Of a DNA stretch of 53,794 nt, positions 17,809 to 27,451 are shown piece by piece. The position numbers and the translations under genes are program-made. Each line of letters starts with the position of its first letter. Position 1 is the stretch's first letter. The notes beneath the pieces are model-generated. The model saw nothing but the letters and a program-made list of their open reading frames with translations, did not search any database and was not told the origin of the DNA. This stretch comes from Alphaproteobacteria bacterium UBA828 (lineage in GTDB: Bacteria; Pseudomonadota; Alphaproteobacteria; UBA828). The DNA is taken from contig DBHM01000022.1 of the NCBI GenBank assembly GCA_002296185.1, forward strand, positions 1-53,794, in the 5' to 3' direction.

Positions 17809-17972
17809 ATAGAGACAAAATATGCTCTATACTGGGCAAGTTAGGGGTATCACGCAGTCTAAAAGGCTTCATCAACGCCTGAAATACTTTTATATGGATT
17901 AGTATTTTATTATAAATGAACCTAACGATTCGTTAATATGCCAAGTGAATTATAGCATTTAGAGGTTGTCAA

Positions 17973-18785
17973 ATGGCTCAAAAATCGGAGCTAATGAATG
18001 GAAAAAAAGGCCTGATAATGGGGGTGGCTAATGATAGGTCAATCGCATGGGGAGCCGCTAATGCGCTCCATTCCCATGGAGCACAACTGGCATTTACATA
18101 TCAAAGTTCAGCTTTAGAAAAACGTGTAAGACCCTTAGCTAATAAAGTTGAGAGTGATATTTTAATACCCTGCGATGTGAGTGATCCTCTACAATTAGAA
18201 TCGGCATTTGCACAAATAAATAATCAATGGGCGTCCCTGGATTTTGTTATTCATGCAGTTGCATTTTCAGATAAAGAAGAATTAAAAGGAAAATATTTAG
18301 ATACATCACGTGAGAATTTTCAAACTACCTTAAATATAAGCTGCTTTTCCTTTACCGAAACTTGCCGTAACGCCGCTCCTCTGATGAAAAATGGTGGAAG
18401 CCTTCTAACTATGTCATACTACGGTGCAGAAAAATGGATGCCGCATTACAATGTTATGGGCGTTGCGAAAGCTGCACTTGAAGCAAGCGTAACCTACTTA
18501 GCCGCAGATCTAGGTGACCAGAATATTCGCGTCAACGCTATTTCTGCAGGACCAATAAAAACACTAGCCGCCTCTGGGATCGGAGATTTTAGATATATAT
18601 TGAAATGGAATGAGCTCAACTCCCCCTTAAGGAGAAACGTAACTATTGATGAGGTCGGAGGTGCTTCAGTTTACTTAGCATCAGATTTAGCAACCGGGGT
18701 AACTGGAGAAGTTCACCATGTAGACTGTGGCTACAACATAGTAGGCATGAAACACCCGGATGCTCCTGATATATCAATTGTCTAG
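17973..18785 (+). CDS. fabI: enoyl-[acyl-carrier-protein] reductase (NADH), FabI type
   Basis: A 270-residue short-chain dehydrogenase-type FabI, reducing trans-2-enoyl-ACP in the last step of each fatty-acid elongation cycle. The cofactor segment GLIMGVANDRSIAWG (13-27) and active-site residues Y149, Y159 and K166 (Y-x6-K spacing) are in the positions typical of E. coli-type FabI, the triclosan target. The ending MKHPDAPDISIV is the usual alphaproteobacterial tail. It is followed by aroC after 62 bases. No fabA or fabB lies nearby. Confidence 0.95.
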   Translation: MAQKSELMNGKKGLIMGVANDRSIAWGAANALHSHGAQLAFTYQSSALEKRVRPLANKVESDILIPCDVSDPLQLESAFAQINNQWASLDFVIHAVAFSDKEELKGKYLDTSRENFQTTLNISCFSFTETCRNAAPLMKNGGSLLTMSYYGAEKWMPHYNVMGVAKAALEASVTYLAADLGDQNIRVNAISAGPIKTLAASGIGDFRYILKWNELNSPLRRNVTIDEVGGASVYLASDLATGVTGEVHHVDCGYNIVGMKHPDAPDISIV

Positions 18786-18847
18786 AACGCAAAGATACCT
18801 GATGAAATTGCGTCGTACATTTAATTTTAGGATTAAACAAAGAACAG

Positions 18848-19924
18848 ATGTCATATAACACATTTGGACATATATTTAGAGTAACTACTTGGGGAGAGAG
18901 TCATGGGCCAGCCCTTGGCTGCGTGATAGATGGATGCCCACCATTAATCGATCTTAATGAGTCCGATATCCAGCCTTGGCTTGACTCACGTAAGCCGGGT
19001 AAATCAAGATTTGTTACACAACGAAAAGAGAATGACAAAGTGCAAATCCTCTCAGGTACGTTTGAAGGAAAAACAACTGGCACGCCAATAAGCCTTATAA
19101 TAAATAATGAAGATGCCAGATCAAAAGATTATGGGGCTATAGCCGAAAAGTATCGACCAGGGCACGCAGATATTGCATACGATATGAAATATGGAATTCG
19201 CGATTATCGTGGTGGGGGGCGGTCCTCTGCTCGTGAGACTGCATCAAGGGTAGCGGCCGGAGCAGTTGCCAGAAAGATATTAGGCAATAAATTAGAGATT
19301 AAAGGTGCTGTTGTCCAAATAGGATCAAAATCTATTGATCGTTCTAAATGGAATTGGGACCAGATAAATAAAAATGATTTCTTTGCTCCTGATAATAGCA
19401 TTCTAACTGAATGGGAAACCTACCTAGATGAAATCAGAAGTCGCGGATCATCTGTTGGTGCAATTATTGAGATAACAGTTAAAGGAACACCCAAAGGACT
19501 TGGGGCGCCAGTGTATAGAAAACTTGATGCAGATATTGCTCATGCTCTTATGGGAATTAATGCCGTGAAAGCAGTTGAAATAGGCGCTGGTTTCGAAGCT
19601 GGAACCCTAGAAGGACCTGATAATGCGGATGAAATAAGAATTGGAAATAACGAAGCCAAATTTATGTCTAATAATGCGGGCGGTATACTTGGCGGTATCT
19701 CAACTGGACAAGATATTATTTGCAGAATCGCAGTCAAACCAACAAGCTCCTTTCTCACTCCCAGAAAAACTATAACAGTAGATGGAAAAGAAACCGAAAT
19801 TGAAACTAAAGGAAGACATGATCCATGCGTTGGAATACGAGCCACACCTGTTGCTGAAGCAATGATTGCCTGCATTCTTGCAGACCACCTATTACTTGAT
19901 CGAGCGCAGATAGGAACTCGATAA
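18848..19924 (+). CDS. aroC: chorismate synthase
   Basis: A 358-residue AroC that converts 5-enolpyruvylshikimate 3-phosphate to chorismate, needing reduced FMN. Signature segments are clear: TWGESHGPALGCVIDGCPP near the start, YRPGHADIAYDMKYG, the RGGGRSSARETASRVAAGA stretch, and GRHDPCVGIRATPVAEAM near the end. Full length. It overlaps the following AhpD-like gene by one base (TAATG), so the two are likely translated together. Confidence 0.96.
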   Translation: MSYNTFGHIFRVTTWGESHGPALGCVIDGCPPLIDLNESDIQPWLDSRKPGKSRFVTQRKENDKVQILSGTFEGKTTGTPISLIINNEDARSKDYGAIAEKYRPGHADIAYDMKYGIRDYRGGGRSSARETASRVAAGAVARKILGNKLEIKGAVVQIGSKSIDRSKWNWDQINKNDFFAPDNSILTEWETYLDEIRSRGSSVGAIIEITVKGTPKGLGAPVYRKLDADIAHALMGINAVKAVEIGAGFEAGTLEGPDNADEIRIGNNEAKFMSNNAGGILGGISTGQDIICRIAVKPTSSFLTPRKTITVDGKETEIETKGRHDPCVGIRATPVAEAMIACILADHLLLDRAQIGTR

Positions 19925-20529
19925 TGAATAAGACGAAACGGAATAATGAATCGCCAAAACCAAAAAAAAATAATGTTTGCGCAATAAGATTGCCTTCCGA
20001 AAAAAGCTTACCTCAATCGATTAAGAGCATTTTTAAAAAATGCAAAGAAAAAATCGGCTTTGTACCCAACGTACTGCGCGCATATACCCTTAGACAAAAT
20101 AAATTTGAATACTTTCGTTCTTATAACAATGAATTAATGTTAGGCGAAAGCGGCCTGTCAAAACTTGATAGAGAAATTATTGCTGTAGTTGTTTCATCAG
20201 CTAATCACTGTAACTACTGCCTTGTTGCACACGGTGCAGCAGTTCGTCATTTATCTGGTGATGCCAAACTAGGAGACGACTTAGCCTCAAACTACAGAGA
20301 AGCAAAGCTTAACAAACGCCAAAAATTGATGAGCGACTTTGCGTGGAAGCTAACAACACGACCCCACGAAGTTCATGATGCAGATAGGTCCTCACTTCGT
20401 ATGGCGGGGTTTAACGACAAAGATATTTTCGATATTGTAGAAGTAACAGGATTTTACAATATGAGTAATAGGATAGCTTCTGGGCTAAGCATAAAGCCAA
20501 ATGACGAATACTACGATATAGGCCGTTAG
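19924..20529 (+). CDS. AhpD/CMD-family peroxidase-related protein
   Basis: A 201-residue carboxymuconolactone-decarboxylase/AhpD-fold protein resembling the 'uncharacterised peroxidase-related enzyme' group. The redox motif CNYC (C96, C99) with H103 three residues on, preceded by LDREIIAVVVS containing E84, is the AhpD active-site pattern, so alkyl hydroperoxide reduction or another thiol reaction is plausible. The first 30 residues are Lys/Pro-rich and extra to the domain. Coupling to aroC is by overlap only. Substrate and electron donor are unknown. Confidence 0.85.
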   Translation: MNKTKRNNESPKPKKNNVCAIRLPSEKSLPQSIKSIFKKCKEKIGFVPNVLRAYTLRQNKFEYFRSYNNELMLGESGLSKLDREIIAVVVSSANHCNYCLVAHGAAVRHLSGDAKLGDDLASNYREAKLNKRQKLMSDFAWKLTTRPHEVHDADRSSLRMAGFNDKDIFDIVEVTGFYNMSNRIASGLSIKPNDEYYDIGR

Positions 20530-20589
20530 TGTTACTCAACAAACTATTAAATCATAATTATCTAAAAATTCTCATTAGCAATAGTCTGA

Positions 20590-21381
20590 TCAAATAGAAT
20601 TAAATTCTGCAGCTATAAGAAACTCAATATTTCCGTTATTACCAGTAATTGGGCTCTCCGTAAGACCCAAAACCTTCCAGCCCTTTAGACTTTCAATCCA
20701 GTTTTTTATATTCGCACAAGCATCATCTCGTGCTTTTTTATCGCGTACGATACCACCCCGACCCACAAGAGACGGACCAACTTCGAATTGTGGTTTTATC
20801 AGAGCAACCAGCCAACAACCAGAACTGGCTAGACTTAAGGATGCAGGGAGTATTGTTTTTAGCCCAATAAAACTTGCATCACAAACAATAGCACCAATCG
20901 GGTCAGATACAATTTGATTATTTATATAGCGCGCATTAGTACGCTCCATAGTTATGATACGTGGATCATTTCTTAATTTATCTGCAAGCTGGCCATATCC
21001 TACATCTATGGCATAAACTCTACTTGCCCCATTTTCCAGTAAAACATGCGTAAATCCTCCTGTAGATGCACCAACATCAATACATGTTCTGGATTCAGGT
21101 GACAGCCCAAAGTAGCTTAAACCATGGTCTAACTTTACCCCACCTCTACCAACCCATGGATACTCTGGACCACGGATATCTAGCGGATACAACTTGTCAA
21201 TTAAATCTCCAGCCTTCAAAATACGCTTCTCTCCAGAAAAAACTTTTCCTGACATAATCAAAGCTCTCGCCTTAGTCCGAGATTGAACAAGGCCCCTATG
21301 AACTAATTCAGAATCAACCCGCACTTTTTTTTTGGCTGGCACAAATCTTGAAGATTTTATTTTTTTAGTTTTTTCTTTCAA
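20590..21381 (-). CDS. tlyA: TlyA-family rRNA methyltransferase (S4 + FtsJ domains)
   Basis: A 263-residue protein with an N-terminal S4 RNA-binding domain (about 20-80) and an FtsJ/RrmJ methyltransferase domain. The SAM-binding motif DVGASTGGFT is at 102-111. TlyA proteins 2'-O-methylate 16S and 23S rRNA; the old label 'hemolysin' is historical. Its TTG start lies 17 bases inside ispA. A GTG at about 21324 (MRVDSELVHRG) matches the usual beginning of TlyA and is an alternative; the extra 19 residues are very basic. In relatives dxs sits between ispA and tlyA, and here it is missing. Confidence 0.9.
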   Translation of the reverse strand: MKEKTKKIKSSRFVPAKKKVRVDSELVHRGLVQSRTKARALIMSGKVFSGEKRILKAGDLIDKLYPLDIRGPEYPWVGRGGVKLDHGLSYFGLSPESRTCIDVGASTGGFTHVLLENGASRVYAIDVGYGQLADKLRNDPRIITMERTNARYINNQIVSDPIGAIVCDASFIGLKTILPASLSLASSGCWLVALIKPQFEVGPSLVGRGGIVRDKKARDDACANIKNWIESLKGWKVLGLTESPITGNNGNIEFLIAAEFNSI

Positions 21382-22258
21382 TTATATACCTAGCAACTTC
21401 TCGTAACAACTCAGCCTTATGGTCAAATATATCTAGTCGAGCTATTGCACTTGATACTAAATTCTCTGCTTTTTCCCGAGCAATTTCTGGGCCCAGCAAT
21501 CCAACAAATGTCGCCTTTCCTGCCGCTATGTCTTTTCCGGCAGCCTTACCAAGGGTGGATTCATCACCTTCATAGTCAAGTAAGTCATCGGCAATTTGAA
21601 ATGCTAAACCAATATCATCCGCATAACATCGAAGAGCCGTTCGTTTGATACCATTATCACCAGCAAGAATTGCTCCAGCCTCACAAGAAAATCTTATCAA
21701 TGCGCCAGTCTTACGACTTTGTAATCGAACAATGGTATCCAAATCGAAAGATCTCTCTGAAGTTTCAGCAGCGAGATCCATAGCCTGGCCTCCAACCATC
21801 CCTGCTGCTCCGGCAGCTATAGCTAGTTCTTGTGTAATAGCAGAACGTATTTCTCCATCAGGGTGAGATTCTTTACTAGATACTATCTGAAAAGCCATAG
21901 TCAAAAGAGCATCACCAGCTAGTATAGCCGTTGCCTCATCAAACTCTTTATGGCACGTAGGCCGACCTCTTCGAAGATCATCATTATCCATTGATGGAAG
22001 ATCATCATGAATAAGCGAATAAGTATGAACCATTTCAATTGCCACCGCACAAGCTAGTGCCTGATATCTAGGCACTTCAAAAATATCTGACGATAAAAAA
22101 ACAAGAAAGGGCCTCAATCTCTTGCCCCCAGCTAACAAAGAATAACGCATAGCCTCGTAAACCAAGGAGTCCACGTCTTTACTTTCTGGAACGTATTTTT
22201 CAAGCGCTTCCGTTGTCTCTAGCGCACATTTTTCTAATGCATTCTTCAATCGGATCAC
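21365..22258 (-). CDS. ispA: farnesyl/geranyl diphosphate synthase
   Basis: A 297-residue trans-prenyltransferase condensing isopentenyl diphosphate with allylic diphosphates, supplying quinone, undecaprenyl and hopanoid precursors. Both aspartate-rich motifs are present: DDLPSMD (85-91, the bacterial DDx4D form) and DDLLD (224-228); GGKRLRP near 44-50 binds diphosphate. The residues before the first motif suit a C15-forming enzyme, but product length is not certain. The start is GTG. It lies 51 bases after xseB, the usual alphaproteobacterial pairing. Confidence 0.94.
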   Translation of the reverse strand: MIRLKNALEKCALETTEALEKYVPESKDVDSLVYEAMRYSLLAGGKRLRPFLVFLSSDIFEVPRYQALACAVAIEMVHTYSLIHDDLPSMDNDDLRRGRPTCHKEFDEATAILAGDALLTMAFQIVSSKESHPDGEIRSAITQELAIAAGAAGMVGGQAMDLAAETSERSFDLDTIVRLQSRKTGALIRFSCEAGAILAGDNGIKRTALRCYADDIGLAFQIADDLLDYEGDESTLGKAAGKDIAAGKATFVGLLGPEIAREKAENLVSSAIARLDIFDHKAELLREVARYIIERKN

Positions 22259-22309
22259 AGTGTTAAGTCCTTAATCTTTACTTTTTTTATATAGAATAAA
22301 AACCTGAGT

Positions 22310-22564
22310 CTAATCACTATCTAAGTCTACAACCTTCTCAACAATGCCATCAGCTCTCGCCTCTATCTTCTTTACACGTAATTCCGCTTGCTTAAGTTTG
22401 TCTTCACAGTGCTTCTTTAATAAGATACCTCTCTCGTAAGCATCTATAGAACCATCCAAATCCGTCTCACCAGATTCAAGTTTCTCGACTATTTTTTCAA
22501 GCTCATCTAAAGCCTTTTCAAAACTCATATTCTTTAGATCTAGTTTATTCTCTGATTTACTCAT
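22310..22564 (-). CDS. xseB: exodeoxyribonuclease VII small subunit
   Basis: An 84-residue helical protein. The core MSFEKALDELEKIVEKLESGETDLDGSIDAYERG is typical of XseB, the small subunit that joins XseA in exonuclease VII, which degrades single-stranded DNA in repair. The large subunit XseA is not in this window. It lies 42 bases after the deacetylase-like gene and before ispA, in a conserved order. Confidence 0.95.
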   Translation of the reverse strand: MSKSENKLDLKNMSFEKALDELEKIVEKLESGETDLDGSIDAYERGILLKKHCEDKLKQAELRVKKIEARADGIVEKVVDLDSD

Positions 22565-22606
22565 ATCTTTAAACCCTATTAAGCAAGTTGCTATTTAAAA
22601 AACTTA

Positions 22607-23539
22607 TCAATTTGCCTCCATCAAGGCTCCAACATGTGCCGCGACTGAACGACCAAGAGCATCAATATTGTAGCCCCCCTCAAGGCAGGACACTATCTGA
22701 CCATCACATTTTTCATTTGCCACTCGAACCAATTCCCATGTAATCCACCTATAATCATCCTCTACTAAATTTAGACTGGCAAGAGGATCTTGATAATGTG
22801 CATCAAAGCCAGCTGAAAGTATTATTATCTCAGGCTCATGCCTACGCAGAGCAGGTAATACCTTTTCAATAATAGCAAGTCTAAATGCCTCAGAATCTGT
22901 TGAATGCTTCAGCGGTACGTTCACAATATTTCCCACTCCAGTTTCGTCAATATTTCCAGTGCCAGGATAAAAGGGGAATTGATGAGTTGAAGCAAAGAAA
23001 AGGTCCCCGTCTTTCTCAAAAGCAGCTTGAGTACCATTTCCATGGTGAACATCAAAATCAACTACTGCTACACGAGTAAGACCATGAACTCTCCTTGCAT
23101 GATCAGCAGCAATTGCTACGTTATTAAAAAGACAAAACCCCATTGACCTCGATGGCTCTGCGTGATGGCCAGGGGGTCTTAATGCACAAAAAGCGTTATC
23201 AACCTCCTTACTTAAAACTTTATCCACTGCCGCACAAGCAGCCCCAACAGACCTTAATGCAGCTTCACCTGACTTAGGTGATAGAACTGTATCTCCATCA
23301 ACAAATTCATATCCAGAACTAGGTATAAGTTCAAAAATTTCATCCACATGCCCTGATGCATGCACGTGCTTAAGATCTGATATATTCGCTAAGGGCGAAT
23401 CAAATCTTAATAATTCTTTAAAGTTTTCACTACTAAGATACTTTTCAATTGATACAAGTCTATTTGGAGATTCAGGGTGATTAACACCCGGCTCGTGACC
23501 CAAACAACTTTTATGAAAAAAAAGAGCCGTATCTGCCAT
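22607..23539 (-). CDS. histone-deacetylase-family amidohydrolase
   Basis: A 310-residue class II histone-deacetylase-like protein. Catalytic HH (125-126 in PPGHHAEP), zinc ligands D163 and H165 in DFDVHHGNG, and D246 in SAGFDAH are all present, so it should be active. Bacterial members deacetylate lysines, polyamines or acetoin-pathway proteins; the substrate is unknown here. It heads the minus-strand deacetylase-xseB-ispA-tlyA run, a conserved neighbourhood. A 14-base palindrome lies just before its start. Confidence 0.9.
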   Translation of the reverse strand: MADTALFFHKSCLGHEPGVNHPESPNRLVSIEKYLSSENFKELLRFDSPLANISDLKHVHASGHVDEIFELIPSSGYEFVDGDTVLSPKSGEAALRSVGAACAAVDKVLSKEVDNAFCALRPPGHHAEPSRSMGFCLFNNVAIAADHARRVHGLTRVAVVDFDVHHGNGTQAAFEKDGDLFFASTHQFPFYPGTGNIDETGVGNIVNVPLKHSTDSEAFRLAIIEKVLPALRRHEPEIIILSAGFDAHYQDPLASLNLVEDDYRWITWELVRVANEKCDGQIVSCLEGGYNIDALGRSVAAHVGALMEAN

Positions 23540-23869
23540 AAATCGACCAAAAAATGACTATAGTCATATCCCTCATCAAGAATGTAACTTAGCTAATTTC
23601 CTCAGAAATTCTATCAATTAAAATCAAAAAAACCCACTTATTTGCTTTAACAGCGACTTAGTGTTCTAGAAATTTATAAAAACAAGCACTACTCAAGTGT
23701 ATTCACACTTGCATTTATATTATCTTAGACCAAATGTAATATTGTAAAAATCTATACTTTAATGCCTAAAAATTTCCATAATACTAAGTTATTGTCCGGC
23801 ATTACAGTAATATGTATTAGAAAAGTGCATGATACCGGCTATAAATCGACATAAAGTGAGGATACATCA
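23540..23869. other. divergent intergenic region between the deacetylase-like and degP genes
   Basis: This 330-base AT-rich gap must hold promoters for both directions. Apart from the palindrome near its left end I see no ORF with a convincing start, no RNA fold and no obvious stress-promoter consensus. Confidence 0.6.
23554..23567. promoter_or_regulatory. 14-bp perfect palindrome
   Basis: ATGACTATAGTCAT reads the same on both strands, and its near edge is 14 bases upstream of the deacetylase-like ATG. The position suits a repressor operator or a promoter-overlapping site. No regulator is encoded next to it, so its meaning is open. Confidence 0.35.
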
Positions 23870-25273
23870 ATGCTTCGTGGGATAATTCTAGGATTATTTA
23901 TAACAATTTTGGTAATTTTTATACCTCCTATTTCTGGACAAGTAGGTAATGTTTATTCCTCCAATAGTGCGCTAGCAGGAACTATTCCACCGAAAGAACT
24001 CCCCACCCTAGCTCCATTAGTTGAAGAAGTGTCCCCAGCCGTGGTTAATATTGCAACGAAGGGGCTTGTTGAGGTTAGACAGAATCCTCTTTTTAGAGAC
24101 CCTTTCTTTCGCCGATTTTTTGGAGATCGTATACCACAACAACAAAGAGAAACGGCAAGTGTTGGTTCCGGAGTAATTGTTGATTCTGTGCGAGGATATA
24201 TAGTGACAAACTCTCATGTTATTGCGCAAGCAAATGAAATAGTTGTCACGCTCAAAGATCGTCGTCGGTTACCTGCAAAAGTTATAGGTTCAGATCCTGA
24301 AACAGATATAGCAATATTAAAGGTTAAGCCTAAAAATTTAAAAGAGGTTCAATACGCCAATTCCGAAGAACTTCGTGTTGGTGATTATGTTATAGCTATA
24401 GGTAACCCCTTTGGACTAGGTCAAACGGTTACATCAGGTATTGTAAGCGCTCTCGGTCGAAGCGGACTTGGAATAGAAAATTATGAAGACTTTATCCAAA
24501 CTGACGCATCGATCAACCCTGGAAATTCAGGCGGTGCTCTAGTTAATTTAAAAGGGGAACTGGTAGGCATTAATACAGCTATAATCGGGCCATCTGGGGG
24601 AAATGTTGGTATAGGATTTGCTATACCAATCAACATGGCCCGTCAGATTATGGATCAATTGATAGAACACGGTGAAATCCAACGCGGGCGTATAGGAGTT
24701 CAAATTCAAGACCTCACTATGGAACTAGCTGAAGCATTAGGAGTTAAGGGTGAATCTGGGGCAGTAGTTAGTCAGGTTATGCCAAATTCCTCAGCCTCCA
24801 AAGCCGGTATCCAGGCTGGTGATGTAATTGTTGAAATGAATGGCCAACCCGTAATCGGATCTTCAGATCTTAGAAACAAGGTTGGCGTACTCAGAGTTGG
24901 AGATAAGGTAACTATTATTGCAATTCGTGATGGTAAAGAACTCAAGCTAAAAATGAAAGTTGGTGCGCGCGATGAGTCGCCAAAATTATCAAGCAACAAC
25001 GATATACCGAAGCTTGAAGGCGCGACTTTTGGAAAAGTGCCAGAAAATCATCCCTTATACGGAAAGGTTGCTGGAGTAGCAGTAATTCAAATCCAGCCTA
25101 ACAGCCCTGCACAACAAGCAGGCCTGAGTCCAGGAGACATAATACTATCCATCAATAAAACTAGGGTGAAAGAACCGAAAACTCTCTTGGAAGAAGCTCA
25201 AAAGTCTAAAAATGGACCCTTATTGCTAAATGTTCGCCGTGGAAATGGTGCCCTTTTTCTGTTGATACAATAA
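23870..25273 (+). CDS. degP: periplasmic Do-like serine protease/chaperone
   Basis: A 467-residue DegP/DegQ-type (HtrA) protease. A signal sequence (about 1-36) precedes a trypsin-like domain whose catalytic triad is H116 (TNSHV), D146 (TDIAIL) and S220 (NPGNSGGAL). Two PDZ domains follow, roughly 270-365 and 380-465. It degrades or refolds misfolded envelope proteins. Between PDZ1 and PDZ2 there is a short polar linker. GTGAGGA precedes the ATG. It is monocistronic, with 130 bases to the next gene. DegP and DegQ are not distinguished. Confidence 0.93.
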   Translation: MLRGIILGLFITILVIFIPPISGQVGNVYSSNSALAGTIPPKELPTLAPLVEEVSPAVVNIATKGLVEVRQNPLFRDPFFRRFFGDRIPQQQRETASVGSGVIVDSVRGYIVTNSHVIAQANEIVVTLKDRRRLPAKVIGSDPETDIAILKVKPKNLKEVQYANSEELRVGDYVIAIGNPFGLGQTVTSGIVSALGRSGLGIENYEDFIQTDASINPGNSGGALVNLKGELVGINTAIIGPSGGNVGIGFAIPINMARQIMDQLIEHGEIQRGRIGVQIQDLTMELAEALGVKGESGAVVSQVMPNSSASKAGIQAGDVIVEMNGQPVIGSSDLRNKVGVLRVGDKVTIIAIRDGKELKLKMKVGARDESPKLSSNNDIPKLEGATFGKVPENHPLYGKVAGVAVIQIQPNSPAQQAGLSPGDIILSINKTRVKEPKTLLEEAQKSKNGPLLLNVRRGNGALFLLIQ

Positions 25274-25403
25274 GATAATAATATGCATAAAATTAATCTT
25301 TACACTTTCCTCATAGCATAACTTTGCTAATAATATGGTTAATTAGAAACTTTTGATCTATCTTAATTTGTATGGACCTAAACTTGGTTAAATGGAGGAA
25401 ATT

Positions 25404-27446
25404 GTGGGTGAGTATTTAGTAGGAATTGATGTGGGAGGCACTTTTACTGATTTTGTTAGTTATGACAGAGAAAGTAAGACTATCAAAGTTTGGAAAAATC
25501 CCTCAACGCCTCGCGACCCTAACGATGGAATTTTAAATGGGTTAAGTAGATACGAAGATTCTAGTGAAATTAAAAATGTCCGTCTTGGAACTACGATAGC
25601 AACAAATGCCATATTAGAACGTAAAGGAGCAACCGTTGGGTATATTACCACTCAAGGGTTTAGAGATGTTCCGTTCATCCAAAGGGGTCAACGCATCAAC
25701 CATTACGATATGACATGGGTTAAACCAAAGCCACTAGCTAAACGTAGACATTGTTACGAAATAAATGAGCGCATTCTCCCTGATGGTACCATTCAAACTA
25801 GTCTTGACGTTGAAGGTCTAAAAACACTAGCTCAGCAGATAAAAGAAAATCAAGAAATAGAAGCTTTAGCTGTAAACCTCCTTTTTTCTTATGTGCGTCC
25901 AGATCATGAGCGACAAGCAAAAGAAATACTAGAGAAAGAACTTCCCAATATACCAATCTCTATTTCATATGATGTTCTGCCAAAGTGGAAAGAGTATGAG
26001 AGGGCATCAACAACAATCGCAGATGCTTACATCAAACCTGTTGTTAGAAAACAGATGGATACTATCAGAGCAAGATTTAACGAAAATGGCATTACTGACC
26101 ATGTGGCAATTATTAAATCTAATGGCGGAGAGATGACGACAGACGCTGCTGCACAATCTCCTATACAAATGACAGTTTCAGGACCAACTGGTGGTGTGAT
26201 TGCTGGGAAACAGATAGCCCGGCTTGCAGGTGTGGACCACTTGGTAACATTTGATATGGGAGGAACATCAACTGACTGCTCAACTGTTGTTAATGGAAAT
26301 GAAAGTTTTACAACTGACTTTGATATAGAGTTTGGAATCCCTATACAAATTCCGATGATAGATATACGAACCATCGGTGCAGGAGGTGGGTCTATTGCTT
26401 GGATAGATAAAGGGGGAATGCTGCGAGTAGGACCTGAAAGCGCAGGTGCAGAACCGGGACCAGCTTGTTATGGTAATGGAGGAAAAAGACCTGCAGTCAC
26501 TGATGCCAATGTGGTTCTTGGCAGAATCAGCCCTGAAAACTTTTTGGGTGGTGACATGAAACTTGACAAAACAGCGGCAATAGATGCTGTAAAGTCGGTT
26601 GCAGACGAATTAGGCCGGGGCATTGAAGACACAGCCCTCGCAATAGTTCAAATAGCTAATAATAATATGGTTGGGGCACTTCGATCTGTTCTAGTTGAAA
26701 GAGGCCTAGACCCTAGAGACTTCACCTTATTAGCCTTTGGTGGAGCTGGACCACTTCATGTAAATGATCTTATGATTGATGCAGGAATACCCTCGGGTAT
26801 TGTACCCAACTATCCAGGTCAATTTTCTGCATTTGGCTTTATTATGACTGATGCTCGCGTGGACGTTCAACGAACAGTCCAGATGACCTCCAAATCTTTT
26901 GATAACTCTCGTGCAAGCGAGATATTAAACGAGCTAGTGACAAGTGGAATAAGCGAACTAAAGGCCCAAGGGTATACAAAAAATATAGAAGCTCACAGGT
27001 CGGTAGAAGCTAGATACTTGGGCCAGAACTATGAACTAGAAGTAGATATTAATTTCGATGTATTTGACGAAAAGACTACCGAAGATATGTATCAGGCTTT
27101 CCATAACCTGCATAAAGCACGTTTTGGTTTTAATATCCCTGGAGAATCGATTGATATTATCACAATAAAATCGACCGTGGTATCTCTTACTGAAAAACCA
27201 GAGTTAGCTTTAATAGAAGAAAGTGATGGAAAATCAGTAAAAGAACTAAGCACCAGAGCTGTAATTTTTGAAGATGGAACTCATGATACACCAATATATG
27301 GACGTAGTAATCTAAAGTCTGGAGACAAGATAACTGGACCTGCTATAATAGAAGAAGCAGCATCTGTAACTGTAGTTCGACCAAATGAAAAAGTGAAAGT
27401 TGATCAATATGGAAATCTTCTTATTGGCAAACTGGCTAAGGGGTAA
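25404..27446 (+). CDS. hyuA: hydantoinase/oxoprolinase family subunit A (HyuA), first copy
   Basis: A 680-residue HyuA-type ATPase subunit. Actin-like nucleotide motifs are clear: GIDVGGTFTDF at the N-terminus, FDMGGTSTDCS near the middle and AFGGAGPLH. The family hydrolyses cyclic amides (N-methylhydantoin, 5-oxoproline, caprolactam) or carboxylates ketones, using ATP with HyuB. I chose GTG at 25404 because a clean GGAGGA sits 4 bases before it; the ATG at 25392 lies in that ribosome-binding site. It is followed 5 bases later by its HyuB partner. The substrate is not predictable from sequence. Confidence 0.88.
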   Translation: MGEYLVGIDVGGTFTDFVSYDRESKTIKVWKNPSTPRDPNDGILNGLSRYEDSSEIKNVRLGTTIATNAILERKGATVGYITTQGFRDVPFIQRGQRINHYDMTWVKPKPLAKRRHCYEINERILPDGTIQTSLDVEGLKTLAQQIKENQEIEALAVNLLFSYVRPDHERQAKEILEKELPNIPISISYDVLPKWKEYERASTTIADAYIKPVVRKQMDTIRARFNENGITDHVAIIKSNGGEMTTDAAAQSPIQMTVSGPTGGVIAGKQIARLAGVDHLVTFDMGGTSTDCSTVVNGNESFTTDFDIEFGIPIQIPMIDIRTIGAGGGSIAWIDKGGMLRVGPESAGAEPGPACYGNGGKRPAVTDANVVLGRISPENFLGGDMKLDKTAAIDAVKSVADELGRGIEDTALAIVQIANNNMVGALRSVLVERGLDPRDFTLLAFGGAGPLHVNDLMIDAGIPSGIVPNYPGQFSAFGFIMTDARVDVQRTVQMTSKSFDNSRASEILNELVTSGISELKAQGYTKNIEAHRSVEARYLGQNYELEVDINFDVFDEKTTEDMYQAFHNLHKARFGFNIPGESIDIITIKSTVVSLTEKPELALIEESDGKSVKELSTRAVIFEDGTHDTPIYGRSNLKSGDKITGPAIIEEAASVTVVRPNEKVKVDQYGNLLIGKLAKG

Positions 27447-27451
27447 GGGCA

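Noticed and set aside
17812..17843. ATAGAG/CTCTAT inverted repeat after the lipoprotein as a terminator
   Set aside because: The stem is six weak pairs with a 10-base loop and no T run follows.
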